64,000 nucleotides of DNA, from assembly GCA_964610385.1 (NCBI GenBank), contig CAZSXW010000004.1, positions 1 to 64,000 of the forward strand, in the 5' to 3' direction. Origin of the DNA: CAZBSE01 sp964610385 (GTDB taxonomy: Bacteria > Actinomycetota > Humimicrobiia > Humimicrobiales > Humimicrobiaceae). Of this stretch, positions 51,091-60,875 are shown piece by piece (within the stretch, counting starts at the first letter, position 1; every line of letters starts with the position of its first letter). The translations under genes were made by a program, and so were the position numbers. Below the pieces are notes generated by a model. It saw only the letters and a list, made by a program, of their open reading frames with translations. It searched no databases and was not told where the DNA came from.

Positions 51091-53265
51091 ATGATAGGAA
51101 ATAATGGAAATAAAAAAGAAGTTTCAAAAACCTGGAAAGGCAGAATAAAAAGGGCTCAGAGTTTTGCCATTAAATATTTTTCAGTCAGAAAAAGGTTTGC
51201 CCAGAGAATGTATATATTTATTCTAACGCTAGGCCTGGTTATAGCTATACTTACATATAATTATTCTCCTAATATTGGAATAGAACTTGGCAGTCCCAGC
51301 CCAAGGACTATTAAAGCCAACCGGGCGAAAGAATTTGAAGATGTAGAAAAAACCGAAGAAGACAGGAACAAGAATGAAGCGGGAGTTGAAGATATATATG
51401 TTTATGACATGGAAGCCTTAAGTGGTGAAGAGGGTACTCTTTACCAGATAAAGTATTTTTATCTTCTTACCGGTATAGTTCAGAAGAAAGAAGATATGTC
51501 TTTTGAGGAAAAAGTCGATTATATGGTAAATCTCCTGAATAATGATTATCCAGATTCTATAATTTCTCTGGCGTTGGAGCTTTCAGTAGAAGATCTTAAT
51601 CAGCTGATGACAAAGACCCAGGATATAGCACGTGAAATAATGAAAGAAGAAATAAAGCCTACCGAGCTGGACTTTGCCAAAAGTAAAGCCGTGACTCTTG
51701 CTGAAGCGGATGAGGATATAAAAGATGAGAACATCCCAATAATAAAAAGTGTTCTTGAAAAAAATATAGTTCCTACGGCGGTATTTGATCCCATTGCTAC
51801 TGAAAAGGAAAGGGAGGAAGCAAGACTTAACACCGAGCCCCATATGGTGTCAATACTTGAGGGACAGACCATTGTTTTTGAAGGGGAGATTGTAAATGAA
51901 GCTGATATTCTTCTATTGACCGAACTGGGACTTTTGCAGACCGGTTTTAACTGGAACAGGTTTTTATATATATTCCTTATATCTTCAATGATACTGGTAT
52001 TATATGGATTCTACATTTTTAGATTTAATCTAAATACCTTTAACAATACCAGGAAGTTGATTATTATTTCACTTCTGGTGATCATATTTACTGCACTTAT
52101 AAAGATACTTACCATACTCTCGTCCATTCATCTAAATTTCTGGGTTTATTTGTTTCCAATAATTGCCGCATCGTTTATAGCTACTATCTTATTCAATGCA
52201 CGCATAGCTATGATGCTTACCATCAGTCTGGGGATATTTGCAGGTATTGCTACTGATTTTGATTTCAGTTTAGCTATTGTATATACACTCGGGGGCATTT
52301 TCTCTACCTATATGGTATCAAAAGTCTCCCAGAGGTCTGAAGTTATGAAAGCAGGATTCTTAAGCTCTCTGGTCCTTGCTTTTTTATTCTTTGCGATCAG
52401 TCTTATCGGCGGTGAAGTGCAGACTATTATATTAAATACCGTGCTGGGAATAGTAAATGGCATTATATGTGCTATTATTGCCATCGGTCTCCTGCCGTTT
52501 ATTGAATCTACTTTTAATGTGGTGACAGCAATGAGATTGCTGGAACTTTCCCATACTGATCAGCCACTGCTTAAAAAGCTGCTCATATCGGCTCCCGGTA
52601 CTTATAATCACAGTATTTTAGTAGGGCATCTGGCTGAAAATGCAGCCAAGGCCATAGATGCTGATTCACTGCTGGTAAAAGTTGCGGCGTTGTATCATGA
52701 CCTTGGAAAAATAAAGAGACCCGAGTATTTTTATGAGAATCAGGCAGACCTTGAAAACATACATGACCGTTTGAACCCTTCTATGAGTAGAAATATAATA
52801 TCAAGTCATATAAAAGACGGCCTGGAAATGGCGCAAAAAGCTAAAATACCAAGGAAGGTCTTAAATATTATATCCCAGCATCATGGAAATTCTATAATAA
52901 AATATTTTTACAGGAAGCAGAAGGATAGAGAGAATAACGGAAACAATTACACGAACGGCCTTAAGGAACATTTTAGGTATCCTGCAAAAAGACCACAGAG
53001 CAAGGAGGCCGCCATTCTTATGCTGGCAGATTCGACTGAAGCTGCAGTAAGGTCTATTGATAATATCAGTGCCAAAAAGATAGAACAGATGGTTAATGAT
53101 ATTTTTGAGGATAAACTAAAGGACGGCCAGCTGAACGAGACAAATATTACTTTAAAGGAAATAGATGAGGTCAGAAAGTCACTGATAGATGGCCTTATAT
53201 CTATTTATCATTCACGGCTTTCATATGCTGAATCTGATATAAAAGAAAAGGTGGAAGCAAAATGA
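51091..53265 (+). CDS. 7TM-HD (PgpH-type) c-di-AMP phosphodiesterase
   Basis: Membrane protein of 724 residues. One N-terminal helix (about 42-62), a large extracytoplasmic 7TMR-HDED domain (about 64-285), seven helices (about 290-475) and a cytoplasmic HD domain with HSILVGHLAENAAK, LYHDLGKI and QHHGN. The family (PgpH/YqfF) degrades cyclic di-AMP. Position between phoH and ybeY is the standard one; ybeY overlaps its 3' end by 4 bp. Confidence 0.92.
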   Translation: MIGNNGNKKEVSKTWKGRIKRAQSFAIKYFSVRKRFAQRMYIFILTLGLVIAILTYNYSPNIGIELGSPSPRTIKANRAKEFEDVEKTEEDRNKNEAGVEDIYVYDMEALSGEEGTLYQIKYFYLLTGIVQKKEDMSFEEKVDYMVNLLNNDYPDSIISLALELSVEDLNQLMTKTQDIAREIMKEEIKPTELDFAKSKAVTLAEADEDIKDENIPIIKSVLEKNIVPTAVFDPIATEKEREEARLNTEPHMVSILEGQTIVFEGEIVNEADILLLTELGLLQTGFNWNRFLYIFLISSMILVLYGFYIFRFNLNTFNNTRKLIIISLLVIIFTALIKILTILSSIHLNFWVYLFPIIAASFIATILFNARIAMMLTISLGIFAGIATDFDFSLAIVYTLGGIFSTYMVSKVSQRSEVMKAGFLSSLVLAFLFFAISLIGGEVQTIILNTVLGIVNGIICAIIAIGLLPFIESTFNVVTAMRLLELSHTDQPLLKKLLISAPGTYNHSILVGHLAENAAKAIDADSLLVKVAALYHDLGKIKRPEYFYENQADLENIHDRLNPSMSRNIISSHIKDGLEMAQKAKIPRKVLNIISQHHGNSIIKYFYRKQKDRENNGNNYTNGLKEHFRYPAKRPQSKEAAILMLADSTEAAVRSIDNISAKKIEQMVNDIFEDKLKDGQLNETNITLKEIDEVRKSLIDGLISIYHSRLSYAESDIKEKVEAK

Positions 53266-53726
53266 AAGTGTCCCTGATCAATAAGCAGAATAAAGTAAAC
53301 ATTGATCTGGACTTGATAAGAAAAACTGTAGATTATATATCTAATAAATTTGACAGGGATCCCAAAAGCGAATTGAATGTTGTATTCATAGACTGCAAAG
53401 GTATAAAAGAGTTAAATAAAAAATACAGGAATATGGATAAAGAAACTGATGTTCTATCGTTTTCATATATTTCTGATGGGGAAAAGATGAATCCCGTGGC
53501 GGGTGATTTTACTGTTGGAGAAATAATTGTCTGTCCTGAAGTCGCGCTTTCAAGCATTTCAGGTGAGGATAAAAACTGGAGCCTTAACCTGGAAATAATT
53601 CTTCTTATAATACACGGTATATTGCATGTATATAATTACGATCATCGGGAAGAAAAAGATAAGATGGATATGGAAAGAATCCAGGACAGCCTGATATCCG
53701 ATGTAAGAAGGACTTTTAACCTCTGA
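53262..53726 (+). CDS. ybeY: Endoribonuclease YbeY
   Basis: Single-strand endoribonuclease in 16S rRNA maturation and ribosome quality control. The 154 residues have the FVD-like MDKETDVLSF, the GDFTVGEIIVCPE and the metal-binding motif HGILHVYNYDH with three zinc ligands (H-x3-H-x5-H type). Start overlaps the upstream stop by 4 bp. Confidence 0.93.
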   Translation: MKVSLINKQNKVNIDLDLIRKTVDYISNKFDRDPKSELNVVFIDCKGIKELNKKYRNMDKETDVLSFSYISDGEKMNPVAGDFTVGEIIVCPEVALSSISGEDKNWSLNLEIILLIIHGILHVYNYDHREEKDKMDMERIQDSLISDVRRTFNL

Positions 53727-53778
53727 TTATCTTTATCATAAAATAATTAATAGCTCCTCACTATCTATTATATGCAGT

Positions 53779-54330
53779 TTATTTAGACGTGAAAGATTTT
53801 TGAAATTGATTTTGCCGGCTTTCCATCTCTTCCCATATATATGAAGGGACCATTTTTCTTAGATAGTCGGTAACTTTCCCGGTCTTTTTAATATCTTCAC
53901 TTCTCAATTCAGATTCTCCCGGTATCTTATATTCACTACCATCGGCTGTGATTGTGATGGAGCTGAAGCTTCCTCCTTCAGCTATTTCATTGGTTGTCTC
54001 CCATTGGTCCTTTAGTAAATTGTTTTCTATAATCAACTGGTAAAGGTAATCCACTTGATTCCGGGCGACTTCAAAATTTACTCTCCAGACATCTGGCGCA
54101 GGAGGCTCTCCGTAGCCAGGCTGATATTCAAATGTTCCTTTTAGACCAGGGCCTATAGTTATTCTGTAGTAATAATAATATTCCGGCGATAATGTACCTG
54201 TATCCCAGTATAGTTTGACAGTCAGATCTTCAGCAGGCTCACGTGTATTGGTACATCCGGTAATATTAATTATCAGGACTGCCAGCAGTAATACAGTAGA
54301 GAATATGATTTTAGTATTAATAATTTTCAT
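53779..54330 (-). CDS. Predicted lipoprotein, unknown function
   Basis: Exported protein of 183 residues with the lipobox ITGC near residue 26. The mature part starts NTREPAEDLTVKLYWDTG and is beta-rich, with a Tyr cluster (EYYYYYRITIG) and a C-terminal helical tail. No domain is recognised. It is the first of three lipoprotein genes inserted between ybeY and the GNAT/era genes, on the opposite strand to the other two. Confidence 0.6.
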   Translation of the reverse strand: MKIINTKIIFSTVLLLAVLIINITGCTNTREPAEDLTVKLYWDTGTLSPEYYYYYRITIGPGLKGTFEYQPGYGEPPAPDVWRVNFEVARNQVDYLYQLIIENNLLKDQWETTNEIAEGGSFSSITITADGSEYKIPGESELRSEDIKKTGKVTDYLRKMVPSYIWEEMESRQNQFQKSFTSK

Positions 54331-54477
54331 AATAATTATTTTATTTACATATTAATACAATATTTTAACAATTATTTACAAAAATTAAAAATAGTAGTTT
54401 AATATAAGTTTATAAAACAAGATTATTTAAATAATTTAAATATAAATTAATTCTATAAAAGGAAGTGTGAGAGAAAT

Positions 54478-55767
54478 ATGAAAAAAGTAAATTTGAAAAG
54501 ATGTTTAGTAATATTATTATCAGTAGTTTTCATTTCATGTCCGACATATTTTACCATTTCTTGTACGCCAGAGCTTTATTTTGGAGATTTGACAGTTAGT
54601 AAGAATATAAATCAAGAAACATTTGAGCCGATAGGTGTAAAAGATGAGTTTGATATTGGAATAGAAAAAATATATGTAACTATAAATTATTCTGGCGTGA
54701 AGGGTGAAGATAATTATCGCTATAAATGGACATATTTGGAAACCGGGGAAAATATTTTAGATGAGACTTTAAAATATTCCGAAGGTAAAAGCAGCTATTT
54801 TGAAGGGTACGCTATGTCTTGTATTTCAACAAATGATGAAGTTAAAGTGTTACCTCCAGGGGATTATAAGGTAGAGTTCTACTATAATGGCGAATTAAAA
54901 AGCACGACAAATTTTATGATTAAAGAAGCCGAGATAAAAATCATAGAAGTTTCACTGGCAAACGAAGTAGACGAAAATTCTGCTCCTGTAAATAAAACAC
55001 AACAGTTTACTTCAACCGAGGTCGTATATGCGTGTGTCAATATTAATTATTATATTTCGGGGAATAGTCTCAAGGCAAAATGGTATGATAGCAATGAAAA
55101 TTTAATAATAGAAACTGTAAATGATCTGGAAGTGGATTTGTATGAACCTGCATGGATTGCATTTACTTTACAGGGAGAAGGTAGGGATATGCCGGCCGGT
55201 AACTATAATGTGGAGATATGTTTAAATAATGATTCATATGGTACATATGATTTTGAAGTCAGTGAAGATCGGGGAGCAGGAACTGGAGAAGAAATTTTTT
55301 CCCAGGGGAATATATATTCTAATGATAAATACAGTGTATCATTTTCTGTACCGGACAATTGGGCATATACGGAATCAGATGATGCCGACGGTCTTGAAGT
55401 AAATTTGACTACGCAGTCCGGTGATTTGCCAATAGCTTTTCTTTTTATGGCAAGTTCTACAAGCGACTATCCTCCAAGCGATCAATTTCGCGATTTTGCA
55501 GATGATTTAAGTTCTGATATCGCAGATGAAAATAATTGGGAATTTGTTAATGTGCAGGAGAATGAGTTTAAAAATGAAAATAATATAACATTCCATGATT
55601 TTATATATGTATTTAAGGATCAGGATAATAATGAGTGGGCCATAGCTGTAGCATTCTTCGAAGGTAATGACAGGCTTTACATACTAATAGGTACGGTAAT
55701 GGATGATTATTTTGAGATGGGAGAATCTGTATATAATGGTATCACAGGAACGATGGATTTCAAATAA
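54478..55767 (+). CDS. Multi-domain lipoprotein with tandem Ig-like domains and PsbP-like C-terminus
   Basis: Exported protein of 429 residues; signal with lipobox-like TISC near residue 29. Two related beta domains follow (about 30-150 and 155-260), each ending in a G-[DN]-Y-x-V-E-[FI] strand, then a domain (about 275-429) that starts YSVSFSVPDNWAY, as in the PsbP/LpqN-like fold. The first domain is similar to the whole 13785 lipoprotein (YKWTYLETGENI with IKWNYIETGEEI). It is probably a surface protein; its function is unknown. AAGGAAGTG precedes the ATG. Confidence 0.65.
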   Translation: MKKVNLKRCLVILLSVVFISCPTYFTISCTPELYFGDLTVSKNINQETFEPIGVKDEFDIGIEKIYVTINYSGVKGEDNYRYKWTYLETGENILDETLKYSEGKSSYFEGYAMSCISTNDEVKVLPPGDYKVEFYYNGELKSTTNFMIKEAEIKIIEVSLANEVDENSAPVNKTQQFTSTEVVYACVNINYYISGNSLKAKWYDSNENLIIETVNDLEVDLYEPAWIAFTLQGEGRDMPAGNYNVEICLNNDSYGTYDFEVSEDRGAGTGEEIFSQGNIYSNDKYSVSFSVPDNWAYTESDDADGLEVNLTTQSGDLPIAFLFMASSTSDYPPSDQFRDFADDLSSDIADENNWEFVNVQENEFKNENNITFHDFIYVFKDQDNNEWAIAVAFFEGNDRLYILIGTVMDDYFEMGESVYNGITGTMDFK

Positions 55768-55834
55768 GATGTAAATATAGAAATCTTTAAATAATAATTT
55801 AAAGGAAAATAAAAAAGAATTTAGGTATTAACAT

Positions 55835-56905
55835 ATGAAAGATAAAAAGAAGAGAATCTGCATGATTTTAATAGGTGTTTTATTATTACTTTCATTTCAA
55901 CTTACTTCATGCAGCTTAGTCGAAGGAATAAAAGGGATTTTAGAAGGATTTGAGTTTGGTAAAAACGGATCTGAAGAAACCATATCTTCGACCGAAACTG
56001 CTCAAGATGAAGATCTGGATAATACTCTGCCTGATGATCTGGAAAAGAGTGAGGATATAAAAGCCAGTGATCATCCTGAGACAGTGGCTGGTTCAGAATC
56101 CGAAGATGAAGAATCTTATACGATTACTCCCGCAGATAAAAAGGGAATGAAAAGCAAAGTTGAAACAGAAAATTATGTATTTTATTTTAACGATATAAAT
56201 GAAGAATTTTTAAGTATTTATATAAGAATAGCTGAAGATGGAAATGAAGGTTTAAAAACAATTTTTGGAGAAGCTCTGGAGAAAAAAATAGAGATTTTTT
56301 TATGCCAGGATCCAGAGGAATATAAAACGGCGTCAGATGGGATCACCCCTCCTGGTTTTGATGGAAGTGAACCGGCAGGTCAGGCAATAAGTGGAGCTGT
56401 CTATATGTATAAAGCAGAAGAATTTAAACCCGGTCCTGGAGATGCAGATGAAATTTTAAGCTATAAAATAGCTCTTCTGCATGAGATAGGGCATGCCTAT
56501 TATTATACCTTATATCCAAATGCAGCAAGAAAAAATGAATGGCTGAATGAGTCGCTGGCTGATAAATCGACCATGGGCCAGGAAATTCCACTTTACTCAA
56601 TAAGTAACGATTCTTTAAAAAATATTATTGCCAGAGGGGATTTTATACCTCTTTCCGAACTGGAAAACAAAGGGGATAGAACCATTGGTCAGGATAATGA
56701 TGTATTCTTGGAATATATATCATTTGTGAACTTTATTTGTCTGAAGTTTGGCTTTGATGCTTTAAACCTACTTCTTAAAGAATATAATGGACCGAGTGAC
56801 CTCTTGGCTTCTCTTGAAACTGCTACCAAAACGGATTTCAGTTCTTTTGAGCAGAGGTGGATGGATATAATTCAGAATGCCTCTGCATCTGGTGGAAACG
56901 ACTAA
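55835..56905 (+). CDS. Lipoprotein with a gluzincin (MA-type) metallopeptidase domain
   Basis: Exported protein of 356 residues; lipobox-like LTSCS near residue 26, a long acidic, Ser/Glu-rich linker (about 40-110) and a zinc-peptidase domain (about 115-345). The motif LLHEIGHAYYYTLYPN supplies HEIGH, and WLNESLAD about 20 residues later supplies the third ligand Glu, as in gluzincins of the MA clan. It lies 68 bp after the tandem-domain lipoprotein in the same direction, so the two may work together on the cell surface. The substrate is unknown. Confidence 0.75.
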   Translation: MKDKKKRICMILIGVLLLLSFQLTSCSLVEGIKGILEGFEFGKNGSEETISSTETAQDEDLDNTLPDDLEKSEDIKASDHPETVAGSESEDEESYTITPADKKGMKSKVETENYVFYFNDINEEFLSIYIRIAEDGNEGLKTIFGEALEKKIEIFLCQDPEEYKTASDGITPPGFDGSEPAGQAISGAVYMYKAEEFKPGPGDADEILSYKIALLHEIGHAYYYTLYPNAARKNEWLNESLADKSTMGQEIPLYSISNDSLKNIIARGDFIPLSELENKGDRTIGQDNDVFLEYISFVNFICLKFGFDALNLLLKEYNGPSDLLASLETATKTDFSSFEQRWMDIIQNASASGGND

Positions 56906-57026
56906 AAATTTTATTTTCTTTTATCTACAAAACATTTCTTGATGAAGGCATAGCTATTGACAAATAATGTAAAATTGGTAGTAGATATACCTTTTTTGTT
57001 TAAATTTTTAAATATTAGTTTCTAGT

Positions 57027-57497
57027 ATGAAGAATATACTTATAAAAGAGATAAATGATTTTGACTGGAAACTAATAAGCAGGATTGAAAAAATAGAAAA
57101 GAGGAATCTGGGGGGCAAAGCTTCAGTAAACCGTTGGGTAATACCGGTAATAATAAGGTACGGGAAATTCATTGTAGCCCAAAAAGGAAAAAATGACTCT
57201 GATATTATCGGAGTTTGCGAGCTTATAAGAGACTATAGGTTAAAAGACAGGATTTTTATTTTTTCTTTTTATATCGACAGGTATTACAGAAAGAAAGGAA
57301 TCGGTAAAAAGCTTCTGGGAAAAGTAATTGATATCTTGAAGGATGAAGGTTTTGCAGAAGTAGAACTGACTGTAGATCCTGATAATAAAAGTGCTGTTGT
57401 CCTTTATAAAGGGTTTGGTTTTAAGAAGGTCGCTTTAAGAGAGGATGAATACGGCAGGGGAGAAAACAGGGATTTGATGAGGTTGAAGATAAGATGA
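57027..57497 (+). CDS. GNAT acetyltransferase, RimI-like
   Basis: N-acetyltransferase of 156 residues with acetyl-CoA motif A, YRKKGIGKKLLGKVIDIL, and the RimI-like VELTVDPDNKSAVVLYKGFGF. RimI acetylates ribosomal protein S18 and its gene usually sits between tsaB and tsaD in Actinobacteria; that place is empty here, so this gene could serve the role. Sequence alone cannot separate it from other GNATs. Its stop overlaps the start of era by 4 bp. Confidence 0.8.
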   Translation: MKNILIKEINDFDWKLISRIEKIEKRNLGGKASVNRWVIPVIIRYGKFIVAQKGKNDSDIIGVCELIRDYRLKDRIFIFSFYIDRYYRKKGIGKKLLGKVIDILKDEGFAEVELTVDPDNKSAVVLYKGFGFKKVALREDEYGRGENRDLMRLKIR

Positions 57498-58399
57498 AAA
57501 AAAACGGTTTTAAATCAGGTTTTATTGGTCTTGTTGGAAGGACAAATGTAGGAAAATCTACGCTGATAAATAAAATTTTAGATAATAAAGTAGTCATTAC
57601 ATCAGATAAAGCCCAGACTACAAGGAGCAGGATAAACTGCATTTTGAATACCAAAAATTCCCAGATGATTTTTATTGACTGTCCGGGTTTCTTCAAACCC
57701 AGAAACCTACTGGGAGAAAAATTAAACAATATAGTATTAAGTGTCATCGGTGATTCTGACCTGATTGCGGTGATGGTGGATGTTGCAGGGGGTATTGGTT
57801 CCGGGGATTTTTATATTTTTAAACATGTAAAAAATAGGCCGCAGCCAAAAATACTTCTGTTGAATAAGATAGATCTGGTTTCAAAACAGAAAATAAAAAA
57901 GGAAAAAGAGAAGCTGAGCGGCTATGAATTTTTTAACTGTATGCATGAAATTTCTGCAAAGACAGGCCAAAACGTTAATGAATTCCTGGAGAAACTGACA
58001 GAGAGTCTTACTGAAGGACCCAGATATTACGGAAAAGGTACCATTACAGACCAGCCGACAGAAGAAATGATTGCCGAGATCGTAAGAGAGAAGTTATACA
58101 AGAATCTATATGATGAGCTTCCCTATAGTATAAATGTCAGGGTGGAAAGCCTTAACGAATCCACTACTGGAGATGGTATAAAATTAATCAGCATCAGGTG
58201 CTGTATTTATGCTGAAAGGAACTCACAAAAGACGATAATAATAGGTAAGTCGGGTAGTATGCTCAAGAAAGTAGGTAGACAGTCCAGGCTGGAACTTGAG
58301 AGTATATTCGGCTGCAAGGTCTTTCTGGAATTGTGGGTAAAGATTGAAAAAAATTGGACCAGGAAAAAGCTGCTACTGGACCGGTTCGGCTATAGGTAA
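57494..58399 (+). CDS. era: GTPase Era
   Basis: Ribosome-assembly GTPase that binds 16S rRNA near the anti-Shine-Dalgarno. 301 residues: G1 GRTNVGKSTL, G3 DCPG (usually DTPG), G4 NKID, and a C-terminal KH domain with IIIGKSGSMLKKVGRQSRLE. The DCPG change is conservative but uncommon. It starts inside the stop of the GNAT gene. Confidence 0.93.
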   Translation: MKKNGFKSGFIGLVGRTNVGKSTLINKILDNKVVITSDKAQTTRSRINCILNTKNSQMIFIDCPGFFKPRNLLGEKLNNIVLSVIGDSDLIAVMVDVAGGIGSGDFYIFKHVKNRPQPKILLLNKIDLVSKQKIKKEKEKLSGYEFFNCMHEISAKTGQNVNEFLEKLTESLTEGPRYYGKGTITDQPTEEMIAEIVREKLYKNLYDELPYSINVRVESLNESTTGDGIKLISIRCCIYAERNSQKTIIIGKSGSMLKKVGRQSRLELESIFGCKVFLELWVKIEKNWTRKKLLLDRFGYR

Positions 58400-58434
58400 A
58401 TGAAATTATTATATTAAGTATAAATCAAGGTAGG

Positions 58435-59145
58435 GTGATAAATACGTTAACTAAAGAACAATTAGCCAAGACCATAGACCAGACTTTGCTTAATCCCATC
58501 GCGACTTCAAAGGATATAGAACAGCTGTGTATCAATGCTAAAAAAAATCATTTTGCTGCAGTTGTAGTAAATCCTGCCTATATATCACAAGCAAATAAAA
58601 TACTTTCTGATACCGATGTCAAAGTCTGTTCTGTTGTAGGTTACCCGCTGGGTGCAAATACCACCGAGACCAAAGTGTTTGAAGCAAGGGATAATGTTAG
58701 AAAAGGTGCCGATGAGCTTGATATGGTCATAAATCTGGGGGCAATAAAAAGTGGGAACTATGAGTATATCGAAAGAGAGATAAGAATAATAGTTAATGTA
58801 ATAAGGCGGGAGCAGATAGCTGAGTACAACCGACATATCAATATCAAAGTCATAATAGAAACTGCTATCTTGACCAGGGATGAGATCAAGAGAGTGTGTT
58901 CCATTATTGAAAGGTCAGGTGCCGATTTTGTAAAGACATCTACCGGATTTGGAGTAAAAGGCGTGGAGCTTGATGATATCCGTCTTATAAGGGAAGTGGT
59001 CACAAGAAATATAGGAGTAAAGGCATCAGGTGGAATAAGGACATTCAGTGATGCCCAGGCCCTAATAGATGCGGGAGCAACGAGGCTCGGTACCAGCAGT
59101 GGAATAAATATAATCAAAGAGTACAGCGCTATTTTTGATAAATAA
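58435..59145 (+). CDS. deoC: Deoxyribose-phosphate aldolase DeoC
   Basis: Cleaves deoxyribose 5-phosphate to acetaldehyde and glyceraldehyde 3-phosphate. The 236 residues show the TIM barrel with IDQTLLNPIAT, SVVGYPLGANTTETK, VKTSTGFGVKG (Schiff-base Lys) and VKASGGIRTFSDA. GTG 58435 starts it. It lies between era and recO, a position more common in Firmicutes/Thermotogae than in most Actinobacteria; cytidine deaminase is not present. Confidence 0.92.
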   Translation: MINTLTKEQLAKTIDQTLLNPIATSKDIEQLCINAKKNHFAAVVVNPAYISQANKILSDTDVKVCSVVGYPLGANTTETKVFEARDNVRKGADELDMVINLGAIKSGNYEYIEREIRIIVNVIRREQIAEYNRHINIKVIIETAILTRDEIKRVCSIIERSGADFVKTSTGFGVKGVELDDIRLIREVVTRNIGVKASGGIRTFSDAQALIDAGATRLGTSSGINIIKEYSAIFDK

Positions 59146-59147
59146 AA

Positions 59148-59930
59148 ATGTCCTATTATAAGGCCAAGGCTATCATATTAAAATCATATAAATTAGGGGA
59201 ATCGGACAAGATTATTAAAATGTATTCCTATGACGGAGATGTGATAAGTGCGGTGGCCAAGGGATCAAGGAAGATACATAGTAAGTTAAGGGGAAGGCTT
59301 GAACTTTTTAATCTTGTAGATATGGAGCTTTCCAGGGGAAGAAACCTGGATGTCATAAATCAGGCAGAGATAATAAAAAGCTTTAAAAATATAGCCCAGG
59401 ATTTTTATAAATTTGTCTTCTGCGAGATAATAAGCAAAATAATATTGAAAACCCAGGCTTCAGGCGGGGACTCATCCCCGCTTCTTTTTAAGTTGATCTA
59501 TGTCTGTTTTAATGAGGTTGACAGTATGGAGCCGGAGGACATAGTTTCACTGAAAAAGATAATGTGTTTTTTTAACATCAAGTTTTTGAAGGTCACAGGA
59601 TATATACCGCTTCTAAAAAACTGCAGCAGGTGCAACCAGGATTTAAGTGATCTATATTCTCTCGGCAGACACAAGATATTCTTTTCGGTCAAAGAGGGGG
59701 GAGTCCTCTGTAAGAAGTGTGCTAATTTTATAGGAGACAAGGAGGTGCTGAGTGCATCGGACTACAGGTTTTTATGTGATCTTTTTAATCTAAAGATAGA
59801 GGATTTCAGGGATATTGAAGTGAATCCCCATACACTTAAAAAAATGTACAGGCTGATAGAAAACTATATAGTCTATCACACGGAATGTAATGTCGATAGT
59901 TTTAAATATTTAAAAAAAATAGGATTGTAG
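59148..59930 (+). CDS. recO: DNA repair protein RecO
   Basis: Helps RecR load RecA on single-strand gaps. The 260 residues have an N-terminal OB fold (YKAKAIILKSYKLGESDKII), then a helical part with a zinc finger CSRCNQDLS...GGVLCKKC. It starts 2 bp after deoC and is the usual neighbour of era. Confidence 0.92.
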   Translation: MSYYKAKAIILKSYKLGESDKIIKMYSYDGDVISAVAKGSRKIHSKLRGRLELFNLVDMELSRGRNLDVINQAEIIKSFKNIAQDFYKFVFCEIISKIILKTQASGGDSSPLLFKLIYVCFNEVDSMEPEDIVSLKKIMCFFNIKFLKVTGYIPLLKNCSRCNQDLSDLYSLGRHKIFFSVKEGGVLCKKCANFIGDKEVLSASDYRFLCDLFNLKIEDFRDIEVNPHTLKKMYRLIENYIVYHTECNVDSFKYLKKIGL

Positions 59931-59992
59931 TGTCGATTTATCGCTGCCGGTACAATTGACTATTAAAACTAATATTATTAAAATAAGAAACT

Positions 59993-60865
59993 ATGAATTT
60001 CCAGGACATCATTTTTAATCTTCAGAAATACTGGGCTGACAGCGGCTGTATCATAAAACAACCTATGGATCTGGAAAAAGGGGCCGGCACCTTCAATCCT
60101 GATACTTTCCTGCGGTGTCTGGGGCCAGAACCATGGAATGTTGCATATGTTGAGCCAAGCAGACGGCCTACGGATGGAAGATACGGTGAAAATCCTTTCA
60201 GGACTCAGTTCTATTACCAGTTCCAGGTGTTGTTAAAGCCTTCTCCGGATAATGTGATAGACATTTATCTCGGTTCTCTTAAAAATTTGGGAATCGATCT
60301 GAAGTCACATGATATCAGGTTTGTGGAGGACGACTGGCAGTCTCCGACAATTGGTGCTGCCGGTCTGGGCTGGGAAGTATGGGCGGATGGAATGGAGATC
60401 ACCCAGTTCACCTATTTTCAACAGATGGGAGGCCTTTCCCTGAAGCCTGTTTCAGCAGAAATAACTTACGGGCTGGAGAGGATTGCGATGTACCTCCAGG
60501 ACAAGGACAGTTTCTGGGAGTTAAACTGGTCCAGCGGCACCACCTATGGGGATATACATCTTGAATCGGAGAAGCAGTGGTCTGTTTATAATTTTGAAAT
60601 AGCTACTGTGGATATGCTTGTGGATCTGTTTAAGAAATATGAAGAAGAATTTAAAAAAGTGATGAACAGGAGGCTTGTTTTCGTAGGATGTGAATATGTC
60701 CTTAAATGCTCGCATGTTTTTAATCTGCTTGATGCCAGGGAAGCAATAAGTGTGGCAGAAAGGACTTTATATATTGCAAGAGTGAGGAATCTTGCCAAGA
60801 TCCTGTGCTCCGAGTATATCAGGCAGAGAGAGGAACTGGGATATCCCCTATTAAAAAAGAAATAG
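59993..60865 (+). CDS. glyQ: Glycyl-tRNA synthetase alpha subunit GlyQ
   Basis: Catalytic subunit of the bacterial alpha2-beta2 GlyRS, 290 residues: FQDIIFNLQKYWADSGCIIK, then QPMDLEKGAGTFNPDTFLRC, LGPEPWNVAYVEPSRRPTDG and AAGLGWEVWADGMEITQFTYF. The alpha2-beta2 type with separate genes differs from the single-chain enzyme of most Actinobacteria. glyS starts 10 bp after it. Confidence 0.97.
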   Translation: MNFQDIIFNLQKYWADSGCIIKQPMDLEKGAGTFNPDTFLRCLGPEPWNVAYVEPSRRPTDGRYGENPFRTQFYYQFQVLLKPSPDNVIDIYLGSLKNLGIDLKSHDIRFVEDDWQSPTIGAAGLGWEVWADGMEITQFTYFQQMGGLSLKPVSAEITYGLERIAMYLQDKDSFWELNWSSGTTYGDIHLESEKQWSVYNFEIATVDMLVDLFKKYEEEFKKVMNRRLVFVGCEYVLKCSHVFNLLDAREAISVAERTLYIARVRNLAKILCSEYIRQREELGYPLLKKK

Positions 60866-60875
60866 TAAATAAAAT

